From positions 1 through 20,266 of the IMG/VR virus record IMGVR_UViG_3300023196_003382: a DNA stretch of 20,266 nucleotides, one strand, 5' to 3'. Origin of the DNA: a virus. Both the position numbers and the translations under genes were made by a program. This document shows, piece by piece, positions 1 to 7,111 of the stretch (the stretch's first letter is position 1; each line of letters opens with the position of its first letter). The notes below the pieces were generated by a model, which saw only the letters and a program-made list of their open reading frames with translations, had not been told where the DNA came from and did no database searches.

Positions 1-182
1 TAATCAGCACGGTCTTTCTGGAGTGATACCTCTTCAGGTCTCCAGAAATATCCCAACTGCTGAGTGGTCAACTTATCAAAAATTGGATACTTGTAAGAAT
101 CGTATCTTTGAATACCTAATGGTTTTCCAAAGAACATTGGTTGCTTTTTAGTGTCTACCTCTTCTGCATTGAACACGGTCAT
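1..182 (-). CDS. nrdB: Ribonucleotide reductase class I small subunit (NrdB), N-terminal part, truncated by window edge
   Basis: The reverse strand from the ATG at 182 encodes about 60 residues beginning MTVFNAEEVDTKKQ and containing FFGKPLGIQRYDSYKYP. I recognise this as the N-terminus of the T4/cyanophage class Ia ribonucleotide reductase beta subunit, which houses the di-iron/tyrosyl radical and works with NrdA to make dNTPs in the host cytoplasm. The catalytic residues lie beyond the left edge and cannot be checked. The gene starts 35 bases after the nrdA stop, so the two are surely cotranscribed. An in-frame GTG at 194 lies closer to a purine-rich AAGAAGAGAGA stretch than the ATG does, so the true start could be four codons upstream. 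Confidence 0.9.
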   Translation of the reverse strand, partial: MTVFNAEEVDTKKQPMFFGKPLGIQRYDSYKYPIFDKLTTQQLGYFWRPEEVSLQKDRAD

Positions 183-216
183 AGAATCGACCACTGGTCT
201 CTCTTCTTTATTCGTC

Positions 217-2514
217 TTAAATCTTACAAGACTCACAGTCTTCCTCCTCTTCGGTTTCTATTTGAGAAATTAAACTATCAAGTGACTCATTGGAATCATC
301 CATTTCGTCAGTCTTGATGTCGTATGTATTTTGATAGTAGGATGTCTTCCATCCATACTTGTATGTAGTTAATAGATCCTGTGCCATGATAGACACTGGA
401 ATTTCATTATTAGGATAATGTTCCGGATTGTAACTCCAATTGCCAGAGATTGCCTGGTCAAAGAATTTTTGCATTACGGCAACAATATTAATATATCCTT
501 TATTGGATCTCATTTCCCACAGAAGATCATAATTGTTCTTCAGTGTTCCGTATTGTGGAACAATCTGCTTAAGAGGTCCTTTTTTGGACTTCTTAATGGA
601 CAAGTATCCTCTAGGTGGTTCAATTCCATTTGTTGCGTTTGACACAACGGAACTGCTCTCCGAAGGCATCTGTGCGGACAATGTTGAGTTCCGTACTCCA
701 TATTCCAAAACTTGAGTTCTAAGACTCTCCCAATCGTACTGAAGCTCATTCGGAACAATTTCGTCCACGTCATTCTTATATGTATCAATCGGAAGAATTC
801 CATTTCCATATTTTGTTCGGTTACTGTATTCACAAGCACCTTTTTCCTTTGCAAGATTTACGGTAGATTTGATGAGATAGTATTGAAATGCCTCAGTTAA
901 ATCATGAACAAGTTTCCATGCACCAGAATCGCTATACTGATAACCATTCTTAGCAAGGTAATGTGCTAAACCAATGTAACCGATTCCAAGAGAACGGCGT
1001 GCTTTTGTGGCAATTTCTGCTGCTCGGATGGGGTAGTTTTGAAAATCAATAAGTTCATCAAGACTCCTAACAGCAAGATCACAAAGAATTTCAATATCCT
1101 CAAAATCCCTAATTTTTCCGATATTGATAGCACTAAGTATGCAGAGAGCAATTTCTCCATTTTCATCGTCAATATGATTAAGTGGTTTTGTTGGAAGAGT
1201 AATTTCTTGACATAGATTACTCATCTCTATCTTATCAGTAAATGATGAGTGAGAATTGCAGTGATCAATGTTCATGATATACAGTCTACCAGTTTCTGCT
1301 CTTTCTTTCAAGAGGTCTAAGAAAAGGTCTTGTGCTTTAAGAATCTTGCGTGGAATTGATCCGTCAGATTCATAACTTGTATAGAGATCATCAAACGATT
1401 CAGTGCCAAAAGCATCATACAGACCTGGCACATCGTGAGGGCTGAAGAGACTGATTTCTTCATTCTTGATAAAACGTTCGTAGAATAGTTTAGAGATTTG
1501 GATGCTGTAGTCCAACTTTCGGACACGATTATCTTCTGTCCCTTTATTGTTCTTAAGTACAATGATATCCTCTATTTCTTGATGCCAAATGGGAAAATGG
1601 ACTGTCGCGCTTCCACCTCTGATGCCGTTTTGAGTACAACATCTGACAGTGCTCTCAAACTTTTTGAGAAATGGGACGACACCTGTATGTTGTACTTCTC
1701 CACCTCTGATTTTAGTATTGATACCCCTGATACGACCTGCGTTGATACCGATTCCTGCGCGTTGTGCAACATATTTGCCAATAGCCATATCGCTAGTAAA
1801 GATACTATCGAGGGTGTCATCAACATCAACAAGAACACAGCTGGCATACTGTTTAAGAGTTGTCCTAACTCCTGCCATGATTGGTGTTGGGATGTTGATT
1901 TTGTGTCGTGAAATTGCGTCATAATACTTTTTTACATAATCCAAACGGGTTTCTTTGGGATATTTTGAAAAAATAGTTGCAGCAATTAACAGATACATGA
2001 ACTGTGGAGTTTCATATTGTACTCCAGTGCTTCTATCTTGAACAAGATATTTATCAACTACCTGACGAAGACCAGCATAAGTGAACAAATAGTCACGATC
2101 ATGATCAATGAAAGATTCAAGTCTTTCAAACTCTTCATCATTATAAAGACTTAGAATTTCTGAGTCATATACTCCACTCCCAACACAAGACTCTACATGC
2201 CCCTTTACAGTAGGATTCTCATGCATCCTACCAAACAATCGTTTACGCAAGGAGAAGAGCAGCAGACGTGCTGCTACGAACTGATAATTTGGGTGATCCA
2301 AGTCAATAAGATCGGACGCAGAACGAATAAGAATTTCTTGAATTTCTTCCGTTGTAATACCATCATAAAACTGAATTCCAGACTGCATTTCAACTTGAGA
2401 AGCAGAAACTGCTGCCAAATCTTTACATGCCTCTTCTACCATTACATGAAGTTTATTCAAATCAAGAGGTTCAGTATTTCCATTTCTCTTGACTACTTTT
2501 GTCCCGTTACTCAT
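217..2514 (-). CDS. nrdA: Ribonucleotide reductase class I large subunit (NrdA)
   Basis: This 765-residue alpha subunit reduces ribonucleoside diphosphates to deoxyribonucleotides. The length matches E. coli NrdA. Visible features, numbered from the ATG at 2514: an N-terminal ATP-cone-like segment (VVKRNG near residue 7 to about 95); the redox cysteine C226; the active-site run N433-L-C435-x-E437; the second redox cysteine C458 in EIALCILSA; and a C-terminal pair C760-x-x-C763 in DCESCKI that would be re-reduced by thioredoxin or glutaredoxin. All catalytic residues are therefore present. The frame is open to a TTG at 2526, but the ATG at 2514 forms an ATGA overlap with the primase stop and follows GGAAAA, so I prefer it. 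nrdB follows at once. Together they supply dNTPs for phage replication from recycled host nucleotides. Confidence 0.97.
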   Translation of the reverse strand: MSNGTKVVKRNGNTEPLDLNKLHVMVEEACKDLAAVSASQVEMQSGIQFYDGITTEEIQEILIRSASDLIDLDHPNYQFVAARLLLFSLRKRLFGRMHENPTVKGHVESCVGSGVYDSEILSLYNDEEFERLESFIDHDRDYLFTYAGLRQVVDKYLVQDRSTGVQYETPQFMYLLIAATIFSKYPKETRLDYVKKYYDAISRHKINIPTPIMAGVRTTLKQYASCVLVDVDDTLDSIFTSDMAIGKYVAQRAGIGINAGRIRGINTKIRGGEVQHTGVVPFLKKFESTVRCCTQNGIRGGSATVHFPIWHQEIEDIIVLKNNKGTEDNRVRKLDYSIQISKLFYERFIKNEEISLFSPHDVPGLYDAFGTESFDDLYTSYESDGSIPRKILKAQDLFLDLLKERAETGRLYIMNIDHCNSHSSFTDKIEMSNLCQEITLPTKPLNHIDDENGEIALCILSAINIGKIRDFEDIEILCDLAVRSLDELIDFQNYPIRAAEIATKARRSLGIGYIGLAHYLAKNGYQYSDSGAWKLVHDLTEAFQYYLIKSTVNLAKEKGACEYSNRTKYGNGILPIDTYKNDVDEIVPNELQYDWESLRTQVLEYGVRNSTLSAQMPSESSSVVSNATNGIEPPRGYLSIKKSKKGPLKQIVPQYGTLKNNYDLLWEMRSNKGYINIVAVMQKFFDQAISGNWSYNPEHYPNNEIPVSIMAQDLLTTYKYGWKTSYYQNTYDIKTDEMDDSNESLDSLISQIETEEEEDCESCKI

Positions 2515-3482
2515 ACTTTTTTCCAACTGTTGAATTTAATTTTTGCTTCTAAACCAGAATGTGTATTTAATTTTATCATAGACATAACGTCATGTCCAGC
2601 GAGAATCATATCATTGATATCTTTCTCTGTAATAATATTTGGCCAAATTACTACCTTCTGTCCTCTATCGATGAGTTTTGATACTCGGTTGACAATTTCT
2701 CTGTTGCGTGGTTCATTATCAAGAACCCAAATATAATCGCTCCAATTAAACGACCCAATATCAACATCGGACCCGCACATAGCAACAGAGTTTTCCACGA
2801 ACGTGGAGTCGAAGGGTCCTTCAACGATATAGATTGGTTTTTCTTCGTTGATTGTTTCAAGTCCGTATAGTTTCGGAAAATCATCGTTTAACATCACGGT
2901 GATATATTTAACAGAGTTGGGAATTAGACTTCTCCCCTGAAATCCAAAAAGATTATTCTCCATATCATACATTGGTATGATGATACGTGGTTCATCTTTA
3001 TATGTTGAATCAAACGTTTTCTTCTGTGTATTAGACCACTCTTTGAATTTATTGGTGTAATAAAACTTTTCGGGATTAAGTTTTCTGTCCAATAAGTATT
3101 TGTTTGCAAAAGGATTTTTTGATGCTTTAGGCAAATTTAATTTTTTCTTGAAAATTGGTTTCTTAAAATGAAACTCTGGTTGATCAACAACAAAACTACG
3201 TCCAGTATGACCTTCCTTAAACTTCTCAAGTGTGTACTGTTTATGAAGAGTAGTATCAAGTTTCTTGATAAAATTATTCAACGACAAACTAGCACCACAG
3301 TTATGGCACTTGAAGTTGGTGTTATTCTTCATAACATACATATACCCACGACACTTGTTCTTGTTCTTCTGTGAGTCTCCACAGATAGGACAACGAAAGT
3401 TGTATAGGTCTGATTTGACCTTCTTAAATTTTTGTAAACGTGACGAAATTAATCCAACGTACTTTGAATCAATTAGATCCAT
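2511..3482 (-). CDS. 61: DNA primase, T4 gp61-like
   Basis: A 323-residue primase of the T4 gp61 type, which makes RNA primers for lagging-strand synthesis as a partner of the gp41 helicase (9564-10940). The N-terminus carries a zinc ribbon with C31-P-I-C34 and C59-x-x-C62. The catalytic TOPRIM region begins with YIVEGPFDS, with the acidic residue E221, and continues with VLDNEPRN around 253-260 (D255, E257), which resembles the second TOPRIM acidic motif. Length is close to T4 gp61 (about 340 aa). The stop overlaps the nrdA ATG as ATGA, suggesting translational coupling. The ATG at 3482 is only nine bases after the previous gene's stop. Recognition is from motif layout and synteny. Confidence 0.92.
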   Translation of the reverse strand: MDLIDSKYVGLISSRLQKFKKVKSDLYNFRCPICGDSQKNKNKCRGYMYVMKNNTNFKCHNCGASLSLNNFIKKLDTTLHKQYTLEKFKEGHTGRSFVVDQPEFHFKKPIFKKKLNLPKASKNPFANKYLLDRKLNPEKFYYTNKFKEWSNTQKKTFDSTYKDEPRIIIPMYDMENNLFGFQGRSLIPNSVKYITVMLNDDFPKLYGLETINEEKPIYIVEGPFDSTFVENSVAMCGSDVDIGSFNWSDYIWVLDNEPRNREIVNRVSKLIDRGQKVVIWPNIITEKDINDMILAGHDVMSMIKLNTHSGLEAKIKFNSWKKV

Positions 3483-3491
3483 TACAATAGG

Positions 3492-3920
3492 TCACTTTTG
3501 CCTTTCTATTATAACCTGCGGGACGGATGGTGTCAAGATAGATGCCATAAATTTTTGTCCGGGCATACTGACTATAAATGAGACTACTGTTAATGCACCA
3601 GCAACAGTCCACATCTTTTTTTCCATAAGACGAAGACGATCATCAATTAATCTGATGTCTCTCTCACATCCTTTCTTTATCTCGTCTGCCTTACGATTCA
3701 CCTCACGGTGTACACTATCTATTTTTTCAAAGAGAACTGCATCAATTCTATCTTGCTTATCTAATTTTTCATTATGGACTGCCAGAAGTTGACCCATCTT
3801 AACAGAATTATCCTGAAGAGAATCAACAATTCTTTCCAATCTTTCTAAAATTGCGGCGTTAGCTGCAGCTGCTGATTCATCCATTTTGCATCCACATTCT
3901 TCGGGATCCTCTACCTGCAT
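3492..3920 (-). CDS. Coiled-coil protein with a C-terminal membrane segment (unknown; XhlA-like layout)
   Basis: Unrecognised 142-residue protein. Residues about 18-100 are highly charged and helical with heptad-like spacing (ERLERIVDSL, KIDSVHREVN, DDRLRLMEKK), followed by one hydrophobic segment at about 104-119 (VAGALTVVSFIVSM) and a short tail. This layout, a coiled coil followed by a single C-terminal membrane helix, resembles XhlA-type phage haemolysin/holin accessory proteins, but I see no diagnostic motif and do not assign lysis. The start is uncertain. The ATG at 3920 overlaps the upstream gene by 44 bases and follows GAAAAAG, whereas the ATG at 3884 (MDESAAAAN) would overlap by only 8. 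It lies directly before the primase gene. Confidence 0.75.
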   Translation of the reverse strand: MQVEDPEECGCKMDESAAAANAAILERLERIVDSLQDNSVKMGQLLAVHNEKLDKQDRIDAVLFEKIDSVHREVNRKADEIKKGCERDIRLIDDRLRLMEKKMWTVAGALTVVSFIVSMPGQKFMASILTPSVPQVIIERQK

Positions 3921-4062
3921 AAATGTACTTTTTCTTTTTCTTCACAGGAGGATCATCTCCTGCCTCAGCAGAACCAGCAATTTGACCAGAACCCATAGAC
4001 ACAGTAGGACCACCCTCTTCTTTGAGAGTTCTTACTATATCAATGATTTTGTTAATGTCCAT
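3877..4062 (-). CDS. Small conserved cyanophage protein with a lysine patch (unknown)
   Basis: A 61-residue protein starting MDINKIIDIVRTLKEEGGP. It has an amphipathic N-terminal helix, a Gly/Ser-rich middle (SMGSGQIAGSAEAGDDPP) and a basic run KKKKK followed by YIYAGRGSRRMW. It resembles small proteins I recall from T4-like cyanophages, but no function is known to me. The start is chosen at the ATG at 4062 because it overlaps the upstream stop as TAATG. An in-frame upstream ATG at 4089 would extend nine residues into that gene and is less likely. The lysine patch could bind nucleic acid or another acidic partner, which is inference only. Confidence 0.75.
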   Translation of the reverse strand: MDINKIIDIVRTLKEEGGPTVSMGSGQIAGSAEAGDDPPVKKKKKYIYAGRGSRRMWMQNG

Positions 4063-4433
4063 TAAATCTCTTGTAATTGCTGCAAACATTCATGATCTAT
4101 AGGAATACCTGTTATATCACTCTTAGGATATTCTGGAATACGATTCAAAAAGACAAGGAAACTCTTTATTGCAGGCCAGAGTTCTTCCTCCAAGTGATAA
4201 AATAATAAAGGTACTGTAGCATCATCAAATACATTAAACAATATAATAAGATGATTCAATATCAGGTGAATTTTTAACTCACCTGTATTTTTATATCTCT
4301 TCAATAATCTTTTAATATAACGTATCCTCTTTAGATCTGACTCAAAGTCATCTCTAGTAACTGATTGTGGGTTGTTATAAAATTTTATAGCGAAGAGTAG
4401 ATAGTTACTCTCGTTCAATTCATCAAATCTCAT
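4062..4433 (-). CDS. Conserved cyanophage protein, 123 aa (unknown, helical)
   Basis: A 123-residue, apparently all-helical soluble protein beginning MRFDELNESNYLLFAIKFY. It has a basic helix (DLKRIRYIKRLLKRYKNTG, residues about 33-51), a hydrophobic helix (LILNHLIILFNVF) and a Pro-rich C-terminus. I recall close relatives as uncharacterised proteins in T4-like cyanophages, but know no biochemical role. Its stop overlaps the next ATG as TAATG, so it and the 61-residue protein are probably translated together. Sixteen bases separate it from the upstream structural-type gene, and only a weak GGG ribosome-binding signal is visible. Confidence 0.8.
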   Translation of the reverse strand: MRFDELNESNYLLFAIKFYNNPQSVTRDDFESDLKRIRYIKRLLKRYKNTGELKIHLILNHLIILFNVFDDATVPLLFYHLEEELWPAIKSFLVFLNRIPEYPKSDITGIPIDHECLQQLQEI

Positions 4434-4449
4434 GTGTTAACCCATTTTA

Positions 4450-5004
4450 TCAAGCGTCAGGATATTGTGCGTCGTCATCTCTGTCAGCACTAATTGTGCC
4501 ACCAGCAACTAAAGTCTCAGTCTTAATTCTTAAAGTGCCATGCATATCAGTATAGGTGGTTACACCAACCCAACCAGCATGTTGTGGTTTGTAGTTGCGA
4601 GCATCACCAGAACCAGCTCTTGCGGTTTCAGTTTCAGTTTCGTCTACACCAAAAACACTAGAAGTTTTGTTTGATTTAACATCAGGTGCCGCATAATGCG
4701 AATCATTAATCGATGAAACTGGAATCTGAGTAACAACGTAAGCAGCTTTCGTGACATCACTAGAATCTGGATTTACAATCAGATCGCCAGTACCCTTAAC
4801 CGTAATTGCAGTGTCGCTAGTAACGGAATCAATAACTGCGTGACCAAAAGTAGCACCAGTACCAACAACAAGAACATCACCTTCGGATACAACGAATCCA
4901 GCAGTGTTAAATGTGGTTGCCGTACCAGTGACAGCACCGGTTGTCAGATTGATAGCGATTGATCCCTTATTACAAACGAGATCTTTATTGCCCCATAGAG
5001 ACAT
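4450..5004 (-). CDS. Probable virion structural protein, 184 aa
   Basis: A 184-residue protein starting MSLWGNKDLVCNKG, rich in Thr, Val, Gly and Ala and apparently beta-stranded (SIAINLTTGAVTGTATTF; VSEGDVLVVGTGATFGH). The C-terminal segment GWVGVTTYTDMHGTLRIK followed by TETLVAGG resembles a module I recall from several T4-like cyanophage structural proteins. A perfect T4-type late promoter (5035-5042) stands 31 bases upstream, and a terminator-like hairpin isolates it from the preceding gene, both of which fit a late-expressed particle protein. There is no signal peptide or membrane segment. The exact role (capsid decoration, neck or baseplate) cannot be told from sequence. Confidence 0.75.
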   Translation of the reverse strand: MSLWGNKDLVCNKGSIAINLTTGAVTGTATTFNTAGFVVSEGDVLVVGTGATFGHAVIDSVTSDTAITVKGTGDLIVNPDSSDVTKAAYVVTQIPVSSINDSHYAAPDVKSNKTSSVFGVDETETETARAGSGDARNYKPQHAGWVGVTTYTDMHGTLRIKTETLVAGGTISADRDDDAQYPDA

Positions 5005-5034
5005 GTTTCCTTACCTATGAATCTTGTATTGAAA

Positions 5035-5042
5035 TATTTATA
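5035..5042 (-). promoter_or_regulatory. T4-type late promoter TATAAATA
   Basis: On the minus strand this reads TATAAATA, identical to the T4 late promoter -10 consensus recognised by the gp55-type late sigma factor with gp33 and the sliding clamp. It lies in an intergenic gap, 31 bases before the ATG of the probable structural protein at 5004, which is a normal late-leader length. It immediately follows the hairpin at 5042-5066. Confidence 0.7.
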
Positions 5043-5066
5043 AAAAGAAAGGAATCACTCCTCTCT
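5042..5066 (-). terminator. Possible intrinsic terminator with the stop codon in its loop
   Basis: The minus strand reads AGAGAGGAG, then TGA, then TTCCTTTCT followed by a short T run. The arms (5058-5066 and 5046-5054) form nine pairs including two G-U wobbles, and the three-base loop is the stop codon of the 66-aa gene. The U tract is only five and merges into the late promoter TATAAATA. The stem is AT-rich, so efficiency may be modest. Confidence 0.45.
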
Positions 5067-5255
5067 AGCACGAATTGATTTGGTAACAACTTCAAGGAGT
5101 TGATCATCCATATCAGTCTTGGTCAGCTTAACAGCTTTAGCAAGAATAACAAGACAGATCTCAACCATCTTCTCACCAAGTTCTTCATTCTCTGGAATTT
5201 TAGAAACTGCATCGGTGATAATTTTTGATGCGAGTGGAAGTAAAAATCCTAACAT
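5055..5255 (-). CDS. Small hydrophobic/amphipathic protein, 66 aa (unknown)
   Basis: A 66-residue protein with a hydrophobic N-terminus (MLGFLLPLASKIITDAVSKI) and further amphipathic helices (ICLVILAKAVKLT), ending in charged KSIRAREE. It could be membrane-associated or form a helical bundle. It is small enough to be holin-like, but the second hydrophobic stretch is short and I do not assign that. No Shine-Dalgarno sequence is visible. Instead a perfect TATAAT sits three bases before the ATG, in a short repeat-containing gap (5256-5293). The stop codon lies inside a terminator-like hairpin. I recall similar small proteins in T4-like cyanophages without known function. Confidence 0.65.
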   Translation of the reverse strand: MLGFLLPLASKIITDAVSKIPENEELGEKMVEICLVILAKAVKLTKTDMDDQLLEVVTKSIRAREE

Positions 5256-5260
5256 TTAAT

Positions 5261-5286
5261 TATAGCAATTACACTATATAGCAATT
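5261..5286 (-). repeat. Direct repeat of a 10-mer in the 38-bp gap between the 66-aa and 600-aa genes
   Basis: The decamer AATTGCTATA (minus strand) occurs twice with a 16-base period, at 5277-5286 and 5261-5270. The second copy runs into a perfect TATAAT (5259-5264). Two stacked weak promoters or a protein-binding site are possible, but AT-rich gaps often give such matches by chance. Confidence 0.4.
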
Positions 5287-5293
5287 TAATGTT

Positions 5294-7096
5294 TTATTTT
5301 GGAAGTCCTTTTGTTCCTGCTCTCAGATCAGCATAATATCTCTTTAGAGCATCTGTAAACTGTGGATCACCAGGTTTGTAGTCTAATCTATCAACTGGTT
5401 GTGGTCCTGCAAAAGACGGTCTACCTTTTTCCACATTTCTCTGCATTGCTTGAGCAGATGCTTCGCGAGCATTACGATCACTAACAGCACGAGGATCTAA
5501 ATTATTCAATCTAGTTTTTTCTCTGGCAGCAGCGCGAGTGGCATCATTTGTCTTTGATGCAGCAGTACTCTTATTGAGTTTCTGAAGAGATTGATTTGCT
5601 TTATCTTGATAAAGTCTTAGTGCTCCAATATCACCAGAACCAAGTGTTTTCTTTTTACCGCCTCTAGTTATTACATTTTTAACAACCTCAGCACCTTTTC
5701 TTACAAGGTTTTTAGAACCAGGTATCCTCCTTATAACCTTTTGACCAAGATTAATCAAAGTGCCAAGACCTTCTTCAAGTTCTTGTCTTTGATTTTCATT
5801 TAAATTGTCAATGGCATCAAAAATCTGATCTTCAGAATAACCTTCTTCAATAAGAGAATCAGTAACCATTATCATTGCTTCACCATAAAGACTTACTGGT
5901 TCCATTTTACCAGTCATCTTGTCAATCTTTATGAAGGATGCAGTTGCCATCTTCTCATAACTCTTTTCGGAATCCTCTCCAGTAGTAGCAAGAACTCTCT
6001 TACCCATTGATCTCAACTTATTTTTAAGAACTTCACGATAAGTTTTATCGGCTCTCATGTCCTTCTTTTCCTTATCTTCAGGACCACAATCTCCGCCCAT
6101 ACCTTCAGAAACAGAATCGGGACATTCCTTAGTACCATGTACCGAACATTCTTCACCTTTACCGTTATGGACGCATGAATCCAATTTCTTTTTCTCGGCA
6201 ATCATCTCCATCAAACGACGTTGTGAAGCAGTCATCTCAACTTCAATATGAGCATAAATTCCTTTACGTACCTTTGGATTAGGGTCAGCACTATTTTCGG
6301 GCATTACCGTAATAATGCCGGTTGAATAATTATCAATACTTTTACCAGTAATCTTACCTTTGTTTTGACCTTCAGTTGAAGTAGTTCCATCTACAAGGAA
6401 ATCTTCACTCATACCTTTCTTCTTAGCAATCGCTGCATTAATTGCATCGCGACGATTGTAGATATAATTATCAGTTTTATTTTTTACACCATCATTATTT
6501 ACATCACCATCTCTTACCGATGGATTCTTAGCAACAGGATCCATTCCAATTTTCTTACTACGCTCACCGACAGGTTCACCATGTTCAGTCATTTCAACCT
6601 TAAGACCTTTTTCTCTTAAAGCAGTGATCTTTGCACGGTCGGCATATCTTACATAGGTGCGACTAGTTTTCTCATCAGTAACTCTTACCTTATATTTTCT
6701 ATCTGCACTTTCATCTTCATAAACAAATTCTTGCTCTTCCGAATCTTCAACAAAGACTTTAAACATTGCATTGGCAATTGAGGTAGTTGCACCATTAGTC
6801 ATTAATGGGGTATAAGATTCTTTCTTCTCACCACCACCACCATCGTTACCAAATAGTTTTGCTCTAACTGCTGATTGTTCAGGAGCACTCAGATTACTAT
6901 TCTGCATATACTGAGCATATGCTGCTCTCAGGTCAACACCCTCTCTTCTTGCACGATAACGAATATCGTATACTGCTTGGCGGATTCTTTTCTCAGAACC
7001 TTCAGCACCACCACTGTCAGAACCTTTTGCAGCAACAGGTGCTACTGCAGGGGCGTTCTTACGTGCTGGAAGCTCTTCAAATATCTTTTTAGTCAT
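5294..7096 (-). CDS. Large multidomain cyanophage protein with a dockerin-like Ca-binding loop (probable particle protein)
   Basis: A 600-residue hydrophilic, low-complexity protein. Visible modules: a disordered N-terminus; a conserved basic helix RIRQAVYDIRYRARR (38-51) running to KLFG (80-83), a block I recall from other cyanophage proteins; a beta-rich segment (111-180); a loop D198-V-N-N-D-G-V-K-N-K-T-D209, which fits the dockerin/EF-hand pattern D-x-N-x-D-G-x-x-N-x-x-D and is followed by a helix; a Cys/His cluster with C308-V-H310, C317-S-V-H320, C325 and C337; a segment around 385-425 with SLYGEAMIMVTDSLIEEGYS; and a basic, Ala/Arg-rich tail. No enzyme motif is seen. A late promoter (7135-7142) 38 bases upstream and the adjacent structural gene suggest a virion or scaffold role, which is inference. 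The ATG at 7096 has only a distant AAGGA. MTKK is the first Met in the frame. Confidence 0.85.
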   Translation of the reverse strand: MTKKIFEELPARKNAPAVAPVAAKGSDSGGAEGSEKRIRQAVYDIRYRARREGVDLRAAYAQYMQNSNLSAPEQSAVRAKLFGNDGGGGEKKESYTPLMTNGATTSIANAMFKVFVEDSEEQEFVYEDESADRKYKVRVTDEKTSRTYVRYADRAKITALREKGLKVEMTEHGEPVGERSKKIGMDPVAKNPSVRDGDVNNDGVKNKTDNYIYNRRDAINAAIAKKKGMSEDFLVDGTTSTEGQNKGKITGKSIDNYSTGIITVMPENSADPNPKVRKGIYAHIEVEMTASQRRLMEMIAEKKKLDSCVHNGKGEECSVHGTKECPDSVSEGMGGDCGPEDKEKKDMRADKTYREVLKNKLRSMGKRVLATTGEDSEKSYEKMATASFIKIDKMTGKMEPVSLYGEAMIMVTDSLIEEGYSEDQIFDAIDNLNENQRQELEEGLGTLINLGQKVIRRIPGSKNLVRKGAEVVKNVITRGGKKKTLGSGDIGALRLYQDKANQSLQKLNKSTAASKTNDATRAAAREKTRLNNLDPRAVSDRNAREASAQAMQRNVEKGRPSFAGPQPVDRLDYKPGDPQFTDALKRYYADLRAGTKGLPK

Positions 7097-7111
7097 CGGA
7101 AGATTTTACGA

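Noticed and set aside
2197-2736. Long plus-strand frame across the nrdA/primase junction (179 codons), and similar ones at 3265-3792 and 9334-9879
   Set aside because: They lie opposite well-recognised minus-strand genes, have no phage-like domains or start signals, and their composition is that of antisense translation.
4062-4089. Upstream ATG for the 61-aa gene and TTG starts for nrdA (2526), gp41 (10961) and the 71-aa gene (8628)
   Set aside because: Stop/start overlaps (TAATG or ATGA), ribosome-binding purines or alignment with the T4 homologue favour the shorter starts.
5887-6502. The dockerin-like loop as evidence of a cellulosome-type system
   Set aside because: Only one calcium loop is present, no cohesin partner or glycosidase is in the window, and single loops of this pattern occur in unrelated proteins.
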